From NCBI RefSeq assembly GCF_900141705.1, contig NZ_FQYM01000025.1:1-42903 (forward strand): DNA of 42,903 nt, given 5' to 3'. The notes beneath the pieces were generated by a model. The model searched no databases and was not told the origin of the DNA. It was given only the letters and a program-made list of their open reading frames with translations. The DNA is from Fibrobacter sp. UWP2 (GTDB lineage Bacteria > Fibrobacterota > Fibrobacteria > Fibrobacterales > Fibrobacteraceae). This document shows positions 8,687 to 16,406 of this stretch, piece after piece (position 1 is the stretch's first letter; the number at the start of each line of letters is the position of its first letter). The position numbers and the translations under genes were made by a program.

Positions 8687-8833
8687 GAAAATACGCACGC
8701 GCACGGGCAGCGCCGCCCTTATTTTTGTGGCGCAGGTGCGGCGACTAATGGCGGGGTACACCCACGAGTCGCCCTTCCACATGCGCAAGTGGTCACTCCA
8801 CGCTGCAATCAAGGCTTTTTGCTGGTCACCCAT
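8684..8833 (-). CDS. Possible 49-residue small protein between hemC and cobA-hemD
   Basis: An ATG one base after the hemC stop opens a 49-codon frame (start MGDQQKALIAAWSDHL, end VRVRIF) that fills the gap to cobA-hemD. It has no family I recognise. The placement suggests translational coupling, and the composition is protein-like (Trp-rich, basic C-terminus). No separate ribosome binding site is evident. It could equally be spacer sequence that is open by chance in a G/C-rich region. Confidence 0.3.
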   Translation of the reverse strand: MGDQQKALIAAWSDHLRMWKGDSWVYPAISRRTCATKIRAALPVRVRIF

Positions 8834-8834
8834 T

Positions 8835-9839
8835 TTAAAACTGTTCCGCAATTTTTGAAGCCAGGCGGCAACCCAGCTCGCGCGCCTGTTTGTCCGTGGC
8901 ACACTCGCCTTCCACCCGGGCACGCAGCAAAACCTGTTTAGGTTCAAACCAGTAAATTCCGTTAATACACATAACGTTGTCTTTACAAGCAACGTTATCA
9001 ATATTTACAACGTTATTTTCACAAGCAACGTTGTTAAAACTATTATTTATTTTATACTCGGCATGGGCAGCCACCGGGTATTGGCAACCGGCGTTGAGCG
9101 CCTTGAGAAACGCCATCTCGGCGACCGCAACATTGTAGGTGCGGGCATCGTTTGCACGGGCAAGGATTTGTTCCAGCTCGAGGGAAGGTTGCAAAAGGGT
9201 CTCTATCGCGAGGATTCCCTGACCGCTGGCCGGCAGCATTTTTTGGGCGTCAAAGTATTCCGTCACCAAGTCGTCGAGGCCCATGCGTTTGAGGCCCGCG
9301 GCGGCGAGCACCACCCCGTCGAGCTCAGAGAGCTTGGCAATGCGGGTCTGGATATTCCCGCGGATGGGGACGTATTCCAAGTCGGGGCGGATTTCTTTGA
9401 GCTGCACCACGCGGCGCACGCTCCCCGTGCCAACACGGCTTCCGGCGGGCAAATCCATAAACATGACGCCACCAGCGCCGCCCTTGGCAATAAAGCAGTC
9501 GCGCGGGTCTTCTCGCTTAAGGACCGCGGCAAGTTTGAACTGCGGAAGGAGTTCGGCGGGCATATCCTTGAGGCTGTGGACCGCAATATCGGCACGGTGT
9601 TCCAGCAAGGCGACCTCGAGTTCCTTCACAAATACGCCTTTCCCGCCAAAACTCGAGAGGGGCCTGTCAAGGCGGCGGTCGCCCTCCGTAGAGAGTTCCA
9701 CCAGTTCATAATCGAGCGGCGTGTTTGCCAAAGCGCCTGCGGCAACGCCGGAATTCCGCCGGACGATTTCTTCGGCAGCAAGCTTGGTCTGCGTCACGGC
9801 GAGTGCACTCCTGCGGGTCGCGATGCGAAGCTTATGCAA
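8835..9839 (-). CDS. hemC: Hydroxymethylbilane synthase (porphobilinogen deaminase)
   Basis: Polymerises four porphobilinogens to hydroxymethylbilane. 334 residues, longer than the usual 310 or so. The start is TTG at 9839, fixed by AGGAGG a few bases upstream inside the hemA tail and by the family N-terminus HKLRIATRRSALA; it overlaps hemA by eight bases. Motifs: GGKGVFVKELE (65-75), VHSLKDMP (87-94), RVGTGSVRR (135-143), and Cys252 in NAGCQYP for the dipyrromethane cofactor. Residues about 262-298, just after that loop, are an unusual A/T-rich insertion built from six-residue repeats (NVACEN, NVVNID, NVACKD, NVMCIN). The rest of domain 3 is normal, so the gene looks functional. Confidence 0.95.
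   Translation of the reverse strand: MHKLRIATRRSALAVTQTKLAAEEIVRRNSGVAAGALANTPLDYELVELSTEGDRRLDRPLSSFGGKGVFVKELEVALLEHRADIAVHSLKDMPAELLPQFKLAAVLKREDPRDCFIAKGGAGGVMFMDLPAGSRVGTGSVRRVVQLKEIRPDLEYVPIRGNIQTRIAKLSELDGVVLAAAGLKRMGLDDLVTEYFDAQKMLPASGQGILAIETLLQPSLELEQILARANDARTYNVAVAEMAFLKALNAGCQYPVAAHAEYKINNSFNNVACENNVVNIDNVACKDNVMCINGIYWFEPKQVLLRARVEGECATDKQARELGCRLASKIAEQF
8973..9044 (-). repeat. Four 18-bp tandem units inside hemC
   Basis: AACGTT occurs at 8973, 8991, 9009 and 9027, exactly 18 bases apart, with partly conserved sequence between copies (for example ACAAGC before the second and fourth). In frame this gives four six-residue units beginning Asn-Val. The stretch is far richer in A/T than the flanking gene. 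Confidence 0.85.
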
Positions 9840-11106
9840 GGCGCTCCTCCTTCGCCGTCTTTTCGGCGGCATGGAGGCAATCCAAAAAAGAGCGCACATC
9901 GGCCTGCGGGTTCGCGTCCTTCACGCGGTAAAGGTAGTCGTTCGCCATTTTTTTCGCGAACCGCACATACATCATGCGGATGCGCTCACGGTCGGCTTGA
10001 CTCACGTCGGGGAGTGAACGCAAAAGCTTTTCGCTTTCGCCCTCGGCGGTCGCCACCATGCGTTCGGCCAGCACATGCACATCCTTCGCGATATCGTCCA
10101 TGCGGTACCACTGCAAAAATTCTTCGATGCCCTCCTGCAAAATGCGTTTTGCGGCGGGGAGTTCCTCCATGCGGAGGCGGCGATTCTCGTCCACCACCTT
10201 CTGGAGTTCGTCGACACACACGTATTCTACCCCCGGGAGGGTGCCAACGGAAGGTTCGGCGTTGCGAGGGTTGCCGAGGTCAATGATGAGACGCCTTGTG
10301 GCAACTATGGACTTGGGGACCGCGCTTTCACAGGCAGCGGCAAAGGCGTCACGGGTCACAATCGGTTCCTGGCAAGCACTGCAGAGGATGACCACGTCAC
10401 ACTTGGAGGCAACGGCATAGCGGTCCTCGAAGGGCACCGGAGTGAGCACGTCGGCGAACTTTTGCGCGTTTGCAAACGTCTTGCTGCTCGCAAAAATGTG
10501 CGTCGTATTCTCTTGCACATACTTGAGCATCAGGGAGCCCATTTCGCCGAGCCCAAAGATATAGACGGAGCGGTTGTCCAAGTCATCAAAGGTCTTGAAA
10601 ACCCGTTTCATCGCAAGGAACGGGATGTTGCAGCTGAGCTTGCTCAGGTTCGTCTCGGTCTTGATGCGCTTGGTGGTGTGGATGGCCGATTGAAACAGCT
10701 TGTTCAGGGTGTTGGCAGTGGCTCCAAACTGGTGGGCTGTCTCGTAGGCACGGGAAATCTGGTGCAAAATCTGGTCTTCGCCCATGGCCACCGAGTCAAG
10801 GCCCGCGCACACGTTCATCACGTGGTGAGCAACGTCGTCGCCCGACTTTTCGTAAAAATACTTGCCGAAAGAGTCCTCGCTCTGCCCAGCGATGCCGCAC
10901 ACATAGCGCGTGAGTTCGCCCGCGGCAATGTCGCGGTCGCTCGCCACATAGACTTCGGTGCGGTTGCACGTCGCAAGGATCAGGAGTTCGTCAAACGGGG
11001 ACTGCCGCAGGGCCTCGGTTTTTACATCCATCGGGATGTAGAACTTCTCGCGGACCGCGATTTCAGCCACCTTGTGGCTCATGCCTGCCATGTAGATTTT
11101 GCGCAT
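9832..11106 (-). CDS. hemA: Glutamyl-tRNA reductase
   Basis: NADPH-dependent reduction of glutamyl-tRNA to glutamate-1-semialdehyde, the committed step of the C5 pathway. 424 residues. The N-terminus MRKIYMAGMSHK, nucleophile Cys47 in LATCNRTE, the MGEDQIL segment (108-114), the NADPH loop GLGEMG (185-190) and a helical C-terminal dimerisation region are present. It is the first gene of the hem block. A TAGATTTG box ends exactly four bases before the ATG and there is no Shine-Dalgarno, so the transcript is probably leaderless. No terminator is visible between it and the upstream CotH gene. Confidence 0.97.
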   Translation of the reverse strand: MRKIYMAGMSHKVAEIAVREKFYIPMDVKTEALRQSPFDELLILATCNRTEVYVASDRDIAAGELTRYVCGIAGQSEDSFGKYFYEKSGDDVAHHVMNVCAGLDSVAMGEDQILHQISRAYETAHQFGATANTLNKLFQSAIHTTKRIKTETNLSKLSCNIPFLAMKRVFKTFDDLDNRSVYIFGLGEMGSLMLKYVQENTTHIFASSKTFANAQKFADVLTPVPFEDRYAVASKCDVVILCSACQEPIVTRDAFAAACESAVPKSIVATRRLIIDLGNPRNAEPSVGTLPGVEYVCVDELQKVVDENRRLRMEELPAAKRILQEGIEEFLQWYRMDDIAKDVHVLAERMVATAEGESEKLLRSLPDVSQADRERIRMMYVRFAKKMANDYLYRVKDANPQADVRSFLDCLHAAEKTAKEERLA

Positions 11107-11110
11107 GCAC

Positions 11111-11118
11111 CAAATCTA
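11111..11118 (-). promoter_or_regulatory. hemA promoter box, leaderless arrangement
   Basis: TAGATTTG matches the Bacteroidetes -7 consensus TAnnTTTG. The four-base gap to the ATG puts the expected transcription start on the A of the start codon. Confidence 0.6.
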
Positions 11119-11249
11119 GAAAAATTATTCCTTGACAATGTCGAAGGATTCGTTCTAGAGCTTGGCGCACTTTATGGAAGCGGCGCTGTTCTTGGGGACT
11201 GTTTTGGATTGTATAGAGACGTTGCTCACATAGTGACAACAATCACGAA

Positions 11250-12503
11250 CTACCTAAAATTCGAGTTTATCCAATCGTAACGTTTTCGCATCCAATCGAC
11301 CATTGCCGAGACCGCCTCGTCGTATGTCTCGTAAGGGTCCTTGAGCGCCCAGTTCTCGGTGTTCTGCAGCACGGGCCAACGCCGGTACTCGTTGTCGATG
11401 GCCTTCTCGATAATGCCGCGGTACAGGGGGACGCTGTCGATAAGCGCCCTGAACTTGTCGTGGTGCGCCGCCCAAAAGTCTTCTACGGCGGGTTTCACCT
11501 GGTCCGAATGCACAATGTAGTAGAACCAGCGGTACCGCCGCACATACCAATCCTCGGGGGGCGAGTTCGGTTCGCGGGAGGCATTGCCAAAACCCAGGTC
11601 AAAGTCCCACAGCGGTCCAAAGTGGATGGTCCCGCCCACCTGCCAGGTCATGAAGATGCTCCGCGAAAAGTTGGCGTCCTCGTTCTTGGCGAATTCCTGC
11701 ACCCAGTAATAGCGAACAAAGTCGTCTATGTCGACCCACTCGTGCATAAAGCGGTTGCGATTCACCCCGAAATTCAAAAAGTCCTCGAACTCGTTCAAGT
11801 GCGTGCGAAGCAGCTCCAGCGACTTTTCGGAGGCGTTCTTGGGCGACTTCACGTGAAAAGTGTTCCCACCCTTCGTGGTAATGTAGGGCGAGTCAATTTT
11901 TTTGTCGCTCTCCTTCTCGAAGAGGAACGCGGAATCGCCCTCGGCCATGTTAACACGGTCCTTGGCGACCTTGACGGTCTCCGAGAGCAGGTAGAGCCCC
12001 ATGTACTTGCGGTTCAGGTAGAGTTCCACGAAGGTGCACCTGGGGGCGTAACGCACCTGGAGCCAGTCCGAGAGGCGGTACATCATGTAGTTCCTCAGGT
12101 GCGTCTTGTCGCCAAAGTTCGCGATGAGCGCCCAGTCCCTGTTCTTGGGCATCCCCAAAAGCGAGACCTTGTCTGTAAATTCCAGTTTCATGCCGTACTT
12201 GGGCATTTTGAAGCTGGAATTGCCGCGGCCACGCACCGTGAGGGGCATCGGGGCGGTCTCCGCCTCCGTCTCGCCGTATATCTGGAAGTAGGCGTCAAAT
12301 TCCGTTTCGCGGTCGCGGATTTCCCTGAAGTCCTCGGTCTCGATGACCACCCGAGGGAGCCCCGCGTAAGGGTACACCGAGTCGTCCATCATCAGGTAGT
12401 CGGGCGCCGTCTCGGTCTCTTGCCAAAAGCAACCCGCAAGGAGTCCGAGCATGGCTAGCATCGGCAAAAAAAGTCGGGCGGTTCGCTTTGGCGAGAACAA
12501 CAT
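11250..12503 (-). CDS. CotH-family lipoprotein
   Basis: 417 residues. The CotH fold is an atypical protein kinase family, best known from Bacillus spore coats and also found in bacterial surface and cellulolytic proteins. Motifs: RGRGNSSF and PKYGMKLEF (the Lys-containing strand), NFGDKTHLRNYMMYRL, YLNRKYMGLYLLSETV, and the Asp-containing GPLWDFDLGFGN near the C-terminus. I place the start at ATG 12503, giving a lipoprotein signal with LAGC; a longer frame from 12626 would bury that signal. A TATATT box lies just upstream. It is divergent from 12535-13362, with only 31 bases between the starts. Confidence 0.85.
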   Translation of the reverse strand: MLFSPKRTARLFLPMLAMLGLLAGCFWQETETAPDYLMMDDSVYPYAGLPRVVIETEDFREIRDRETEFDAYFQIYGETEAETAPMPLTVRGRGNSSFKMPKYGMKLEFTDKVSLLGMPKNRDWALIANFGDKTHLRNYMMYRLSDWLQVRYAPRCTFVELYLNRKYMGLYLLSETVKVAKDRVNMAEGDSAFLFEKESDKKIDSPYITTKGGNTFHVKSPKNASEKSLELLRTHLNEFEDFLNFGVNRNRFMHEWVDIDDFVRYYWVQEFAKNEDANFSRSIFMTWQVGGTIHFGPLWDFDLGFGNASREPNSPPEDWYVRRYRWFYYIVHSDQVKPAVEDFWAAHHDKFRALIDSVPLYRGIIEKAIDNEYRRWPVLQNTENWALKDPYETYDEAVSAMVDWMRKRYDWINSNFR

Positions 12504-12507
12504 GGCA

Positions 12508-12526
12508 AATAATATAAATATATTTC
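12508..12526. promoter_or_regulatory. Back-to-back promoter boxes of the CotH and beta-barrel genes
   Basis: On the minus strand TATATTAT (12515-12508) lies four bases before the CotH ATG. On the plus strand TATATTTC (12519-12526) lies eight bases before the ATG at 12535. The two boxes nearly touch, so two polymerases could not bind at once. Confidence 0.5.
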
Positions 12527-12534
12527 CCTTTACC

Positions 12535-13362
12535 ATGTTCAAGGCGGCACACCACATTACGACACTTTGTACAACCGTGCTCGTTTGCACCGCAGGCGTC
12601 GCCGCCACAGAGACCCTACACCCCATAACGCCACCATCTAGCCATGCGGCAACCCACTGGGGAGTCGAGCTCGACGACGACGTTTACAGCAGCGACCTGA
12701 CGCTCTCCGCCGAGTACGCCCCGCTTGCGCGCGTGTCGGTTTACGCCGACGCGAGTTTCCGCTTTTTGAGCTACAGTTACGAGTACTCCACCGAGGGCTA
12801 TATTCACAACTACTGCAACCTGCACGTGAACGGGTTCAACGAGACTTACGCGGGCGTCAAGGCCATGCTCTGGAGAGGCGTCGGAATTGACTTGGGCTGG
12901 AGATTCCCGCCCGGCGAAGGCTCGCAGGTGGCGCGGTTCCACCGCCTGAACGTGGAGCCGTTCACCACACTGCAGTTTTCGAGGGACCTCTTGGTGGGCA
13001 CCGCGTTGCGCTACAATACGTTCTTGGAAGAAGGCGGGTTCAAGCCCGGCGACGAAGTGGGCGTGCGCGGCTCCTTTGTGTGGAGGTTCGGGCAAAACGC
13101 CAGGCGAACCGCGGGCTGGCAGCTGACCGAGAAGTTCCTGTACCAGGTGCGTATCCAGGACTCCGAGAACCGCAACCTCGCCCGCCCCTACCGCCAAATG
13201 AAGGACCAGTACCGCGGCATGAAAATTGACTACGAAATCATGCGCTACTTCGAGATTTTCAAGGTCCCGCTGGGAATCGGACTCAACTACCAGATAAAAA
13301 AAGGCACCCTGTTCGGATTCGAGACAGGGCACCTGATTGGGGTAAGCGTGGGCGGGCGCTAA
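12535..13362 (+). CDS. Predicted outer-membrane beta-barrel protein, function unknown
   Basis: 275 residues with a hydrophobic signal (MFKAAHHITTLCTTVLVCTAGVAA) and an alternating aromatic/polar pattern with many Tyr, Phe and Gly. The final strand ends GVSVGGR. That is typical of small outer-membrane barrels, but I recognise no specific family. ATG 12535 is preferred because it begins the signal peptide and follows a TATATTTC box; the frame extends upstream to 12451 without a reason to start there. It is divergent from the CotH-like gene and convergent with 13369-16395, six bases away with no terminator between. Confidence 0.75.
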   Translation: MFKAAHHITTLCTTVLVCTAGVAATETLHPITPPSSHAATHWGVELDDDVYSSDLTLSAEYAPLARVSVYADASFRFLSYSYEYSTEGYIHNYCNLHVNGFNETYAGVKAMLWRGVGIDLGWRFPPGEGSQVARFHRLNVEPFTTLQFSRDLLVGTALRYNTFLEEGGFKPGDEVGVRGSFVWRFGQNARRTAGWQLTEKFLYQVRIQDSENRNLARPYRQMKDQYRGMKIDYEIMRYFEIFKVPLGIGLNYQIKKGTLFGFETGHLIGVSVGGR

Positions 13363-13368
13363 GGTTGA

Positions 13369-16300
13369 CTAATCGTCAGATGGCTCGGCCCCCTCGTCCG
13401 TAGGTTTATAATCCACGGCTCCGTCTCCGCAGGTTCCCCATTCACCCAAGGATTGCATCGTGAACTCTCCGTGTGCATCGCCGAAGAATATGCTGATTTT
13501 TTGAGCATTCTCCAACACACAGTTTTTTTCACATCCTTCTGTCTGGTAATCAAACTTATTAAAGTAATCAAAGGAGAAATTATAAATGGTATTACCATCT
13601 TTATTTTCAGGCAGATCTATTGCAATATAATTATATTTACCTTCTACATTATACTCTACCCTGAGCTTCGGCAGTAACGGAGATGAACCGTGGGAATACA
13701 TGTATTGCATACAAAGGCCTTTCATACCACTGATGTCCAAACTAGAACCATTATTCAAGTCAAACGCAACAGCACCCTGGGAATCATCTAGATCCACAAG
13801 GATTTGCGCCCCTGCTTGGGCGGTAAAGGTCACGATTAATCGTTGTTCATCATCACTCGGCCACTGATACCATTGAGCATAAACATTGGAATTATTGTAA
13901 GATACGAATGCGTAATTCAAGTCTTCCGGCGCACACCACATGGCATTGTGGCATTGGCTTAGAGAATTCAGGTAGTCGGCATATTTACTACTTCCTGAAT
14001 TTTTTCCAATGGCAATGATATTGAAGTATTGGTTTGCAGAGCCGGACTTCGGAACAAACTGCACTCCGACAAATTGTTTCATATATTCGTCAATATCTTT
14101 CCTTATGCCAAAATAACCGGTCTGTTTAAAGTCAAGCCAGCTGAAGCACTTATGCGTAACTTTGTCATCAGTGGTGGATACTAGATTCGCACGATATACA
14201 TTGTTACCTACAAAACCTTCAGGATCTTTTACAGTCAGCCTAATTTCTATGGTATCCACAGTAGAAACATAATCTACGCATACACCATCCCATTCCTTTA
14301 TGGAGTCTTCAGATATTACTTTTGCACTCTCCAGGCCCAAACCACCCGGCCAATCGACTTCGTCAAATGGCTTACTTATAAAAGCGCAAGCCCCGCCTTC
14401 ACATTGTGCAGCAAGTTCCGGACTCATATTTATAGCATCTACCGGGAAAACAAGGATCGACTCATCGTTGCTAATCCAAGTATGGGTAAACACATCGTTG
14501 TAAATTTTGCCGTTATACCAGAGCAGATCATTTTCAGAGATGTATTTTTCAATCAAGTTATTTTCGGGCGTGTAATCTATGGGGTCGAATACGTTGTCAT
14601 CCTTGACGCAGCGAACGGAAGCCTTCTGGCTTTTAGATATTGTCCCTATTTTTGCACCATCTTCCACACCAATAAACAGTGCAAAGGCTGAAGATCCATC
14701 CTGTGTTTTACTCCAATACAGCGCAGTACCTGTTGTCGATGGCAGGGCCGCAAATCCATAAAGGTTTTCGCCATTGTAAACACCATCTCCTGTTTTATAG
14801 CTGCCCCAGCCAGAAGGGGCTTTCAGCGCCTTGCCCGCGACACTCGAGCCGCCTACCGACGTAACCAGGTCATTGAATTCTTCAACACTCGGCAAATGGA
14901 ACCCATCGGGGCAGAGTTCGCCAATAAATTCATTTTCTGCCGCGGCCTTCCACGTGTAAATTCCATCATGACCTGTAGAGTCTCCAATGTCGTAGTAATA
15001 ATCTTGCAACATCCACGTGTACTTGCCAATCTTCCCAATTATGTAATCTTTATCAGTACGATTATCTTTAACAGATCCATAAACCACAGACGATGGGGAA
15101 ACGTAAGCGGAAGTTTCAAAATCGGATCTAGTAATAGGAGAGAATCTTTCGACAGTAGGGATGCAGGTTCCCTTCGCGCCAATTTCCAGAATGCTGAAGA
15201 CTGCAGACGTTTGAACAGTATCGAATATACCAAACTGGATAGACTTCATTTTCTTGGCAACATCCTTGCCCGTAACATTCGACGTTTGAGAAAAGTTCTT
15301 TTGTTTAAAATCATCCCACGACAAATCCATTATAGAGTAGCTACCTGTTGTTGCCGGCAAAACAGCTATAGGATTATCGTATTGTTGTTTTTTAGCATAA
15401 GAAGCAGAAATGTGCAATTCAACCGGGTGTTCGCTGGCGTAGGTAATGCACAAGCCTCCCCAATCCGACACGTCGGCAGACGAATCTTCCGTCACCATAA
15501 AAGCGAGCTGGGCATACTTGTGGTTATATACAGTTGAATAAATATCCCGCTTTTCGAGCGAATCCTTCAATTCGGCTATGCCACACATACCATTGCAACG
15601 TTTAACGATATCGGCTATGTTAACATCTTCATCGTTTGCAACAGGCCATATAATGCGCGAATTTCCAATAGAAGAAGAGTCTCCCTGGTCGTTGATTTCG
15701 AACCATTCTGAGCCGCTGTTATAGCCAGTGTATATCTTTGAGCCATTTATTCCGCCATGCCAGTGGAATTTGGCCGTTGTTGCGCCCAAACAAAGCGCCT
15801 GGTTATTATTCAAATTGAATTTTATCGAGGTCGTATCGCCAAGTGTCACGTTAGGCTGGTCCCCTAGAGTACGCGCGGCATCCAACACCTGGTGTTCAGT
15901 ACCGTACTCAATCTGGTGCGATTCGAGCCCGAGACAATCAAACAGGCTGGCATTCTCTATTTTTATTGCCGTATACACATCCACCGGATATTTCGTCGAC
16001 AAGACGGATACCGCGAATTTCAAGGTGTCGCCCGGCATAAAAACCTGGACCAGGAACGTGTATTTTTGTATAGAGCTGCTCGAGGACTTGGCAGAACTGC
16101 TGGACGAAGCCACGGAAGAACTGCTGGACTTGGCCGAGCTGCTGGACGGAGCCACAGAAGAGCTGCTCGAGGACTTGGCCGAGCTGCTGGATTCCTTTGA
16201 ACCTTCGGACGAGGAGCTCTTGGGGACAACCTCCGCAACGTTCCCCTGTTCCTCGGCCCTTTGCACGGCGGCATCAAACTCGTCTATCGCAGCCTGGTAC

Positions 16301-16395
16301 TGGTCGCGAGTTTTCTCGACCTCGGCCTCGTAGTCGGTACAGCCCCAAAAAGCGAGAACCATTGCTGCAGCAAGTATAACTTTATACATCTTCAT
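13369..16395 (-). CDS. Large poly-Ser lipoprotein with Fibrobacter paralogous domain and three repeats of a Cys-containing domain
   Basis: 1008 residues. The lipobox is FWGC (Cys19). Residues 20-50 are a charged helix, 59-108 a poly-Ser linker of the kind common in F. succinogenes. Residues about 438-597 are the F. succinogenes major paralogous domain (KYTWMLQDYYYD, CPDGFHLPSVEEF, ASVRCVKDD). Around it lie three copies of another unit, about 230-411, 625-797 and 815-989. Copies one and two carry C-x3/4-C and WxGxCxxY, and all end with a Phe/Gly stretch; the same unit forms most of the 20406-21128 protein. Surface or carbohydrate binding is a guess. AAGGAG overlaps the upstream stop, so it is coupled to 16407-17687. 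Confidence 0.88.
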   Translation of the reverse strand: MKMYKVILAAAMVLAFWGCTDYEAEVEKTRDQYQAAIDEFDAAVQRAEEQGNVAEVVPKSSSSEGSKESSSSAKSSSSSSVAPSSSSAKSSSSSVASSSSSAKSSSSSIQKYTFLVQVFMPGDTLKFAVSVLSTKYPVDVYTAIKIENASLFDCLGLESHQIEYGTEHQVLDAARTLGDQPNVTLGDTTSIKFNLNNNQALCLGATTAKFHWHGGINGSKIYTGYNSGSEWFEINDQGDSSSIGNSRIIWPVANDEDVNIADIVKRCNGMCGIAELKDSLEKRDIYSTVYNHKYAQLAFMVTEDSSADVSDWGGLCITYASEHPVELHISASYAKKQQYDNPIAVLPATTGSYSIMDLSWDDFKQKNFSQTSNVTGKDVAKKMKSIQFGIFDTVQTSAVFSILEIGAKGTCIPTVERFSPITRSDFETSAYVSPSSVVYGSVKDNRTDKDYIIGKIGKYTWMLQDYYYDIGDSTGHDGIYTWKAAAENEFIGELCPDGFHLPSVEEFNDLVTSVGGSSVAGKALKAPSGWGSYKTGDGVYNGENLYGFAALPSTTGTALYWSKTQDGSSAFALFIGVEDGAKIGTISKSQKASVRCVKDDNVFDPIDYTPENNLIEKYISENDLLWYNGKIYNDVFTHTWISNDESILVFPVDAINMSPELAAQCEGGACAFISKPFDEVDWPGGLGLESAKVISEDSIKEWDGVCVDYVSTVDTIEIRLTVKDPEGFVGNNVYRANLVSTTDDKVTHKCFSWLDFKQTGYFGIRKDIDEYMKQFVGVQFVPKSGSANQYFNIIAIGKNSGSSKYADYLNSLSQCHNAMWCAPEDLNYAFVSYNNSNVYAQWYQWPSDDEQRLIVTFTAQAGAQILVDLDDSQGAVAFDLNNGSSLDISGMKGLCMQYMYSHGSSPLLPKLRVEYNVEGKYNYIAIDLPENKDGNTIYNFSFDYFNKFDYQTEGCEKNCVLENAQKISIFFGDAHGEFTMQSLGEWGTCGDGAVDYKPTDEGAEPSDD
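16074..16192 (-). repeat. Imperfect repeats of about 42 bp encoding the poly-Ser linker
   Basis: Alternating Ser runs with SAKSS and SVAS/SVAPS spacers are encoded by near-repeats of about 42 bases. This is a low-complexity linker and not a CRISPR array. Confidence 0.6.
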
Positions 16396-16406
16396 TTTCC
16401 CGCTCC

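Noticed and set aside
7266-8687. 473-codon plus-strand frame opposite cobA-hemD
   Set aside because: Same cause; the minus-strand fusion is unambiguous.
8973-9044. Regular short repeats considered as a CRISPR array
   Set aside because: The units are 18 bases without long spacers, stay in the hemC frame and have no cas genes nearby.
12504-12626. Longer N-terminus of the CotH-like protein (start at 12626)
   Set aside because: It would place about 40 residues before a clear lipoprotein signal peptide and run through the divergent promoter.
16074-16192. Repetitive DNA considered as a CRISPR or satellite
   Set aside because: It encodes the poly-Ser linker in frame, and the repeats are contiguous and imperfect.
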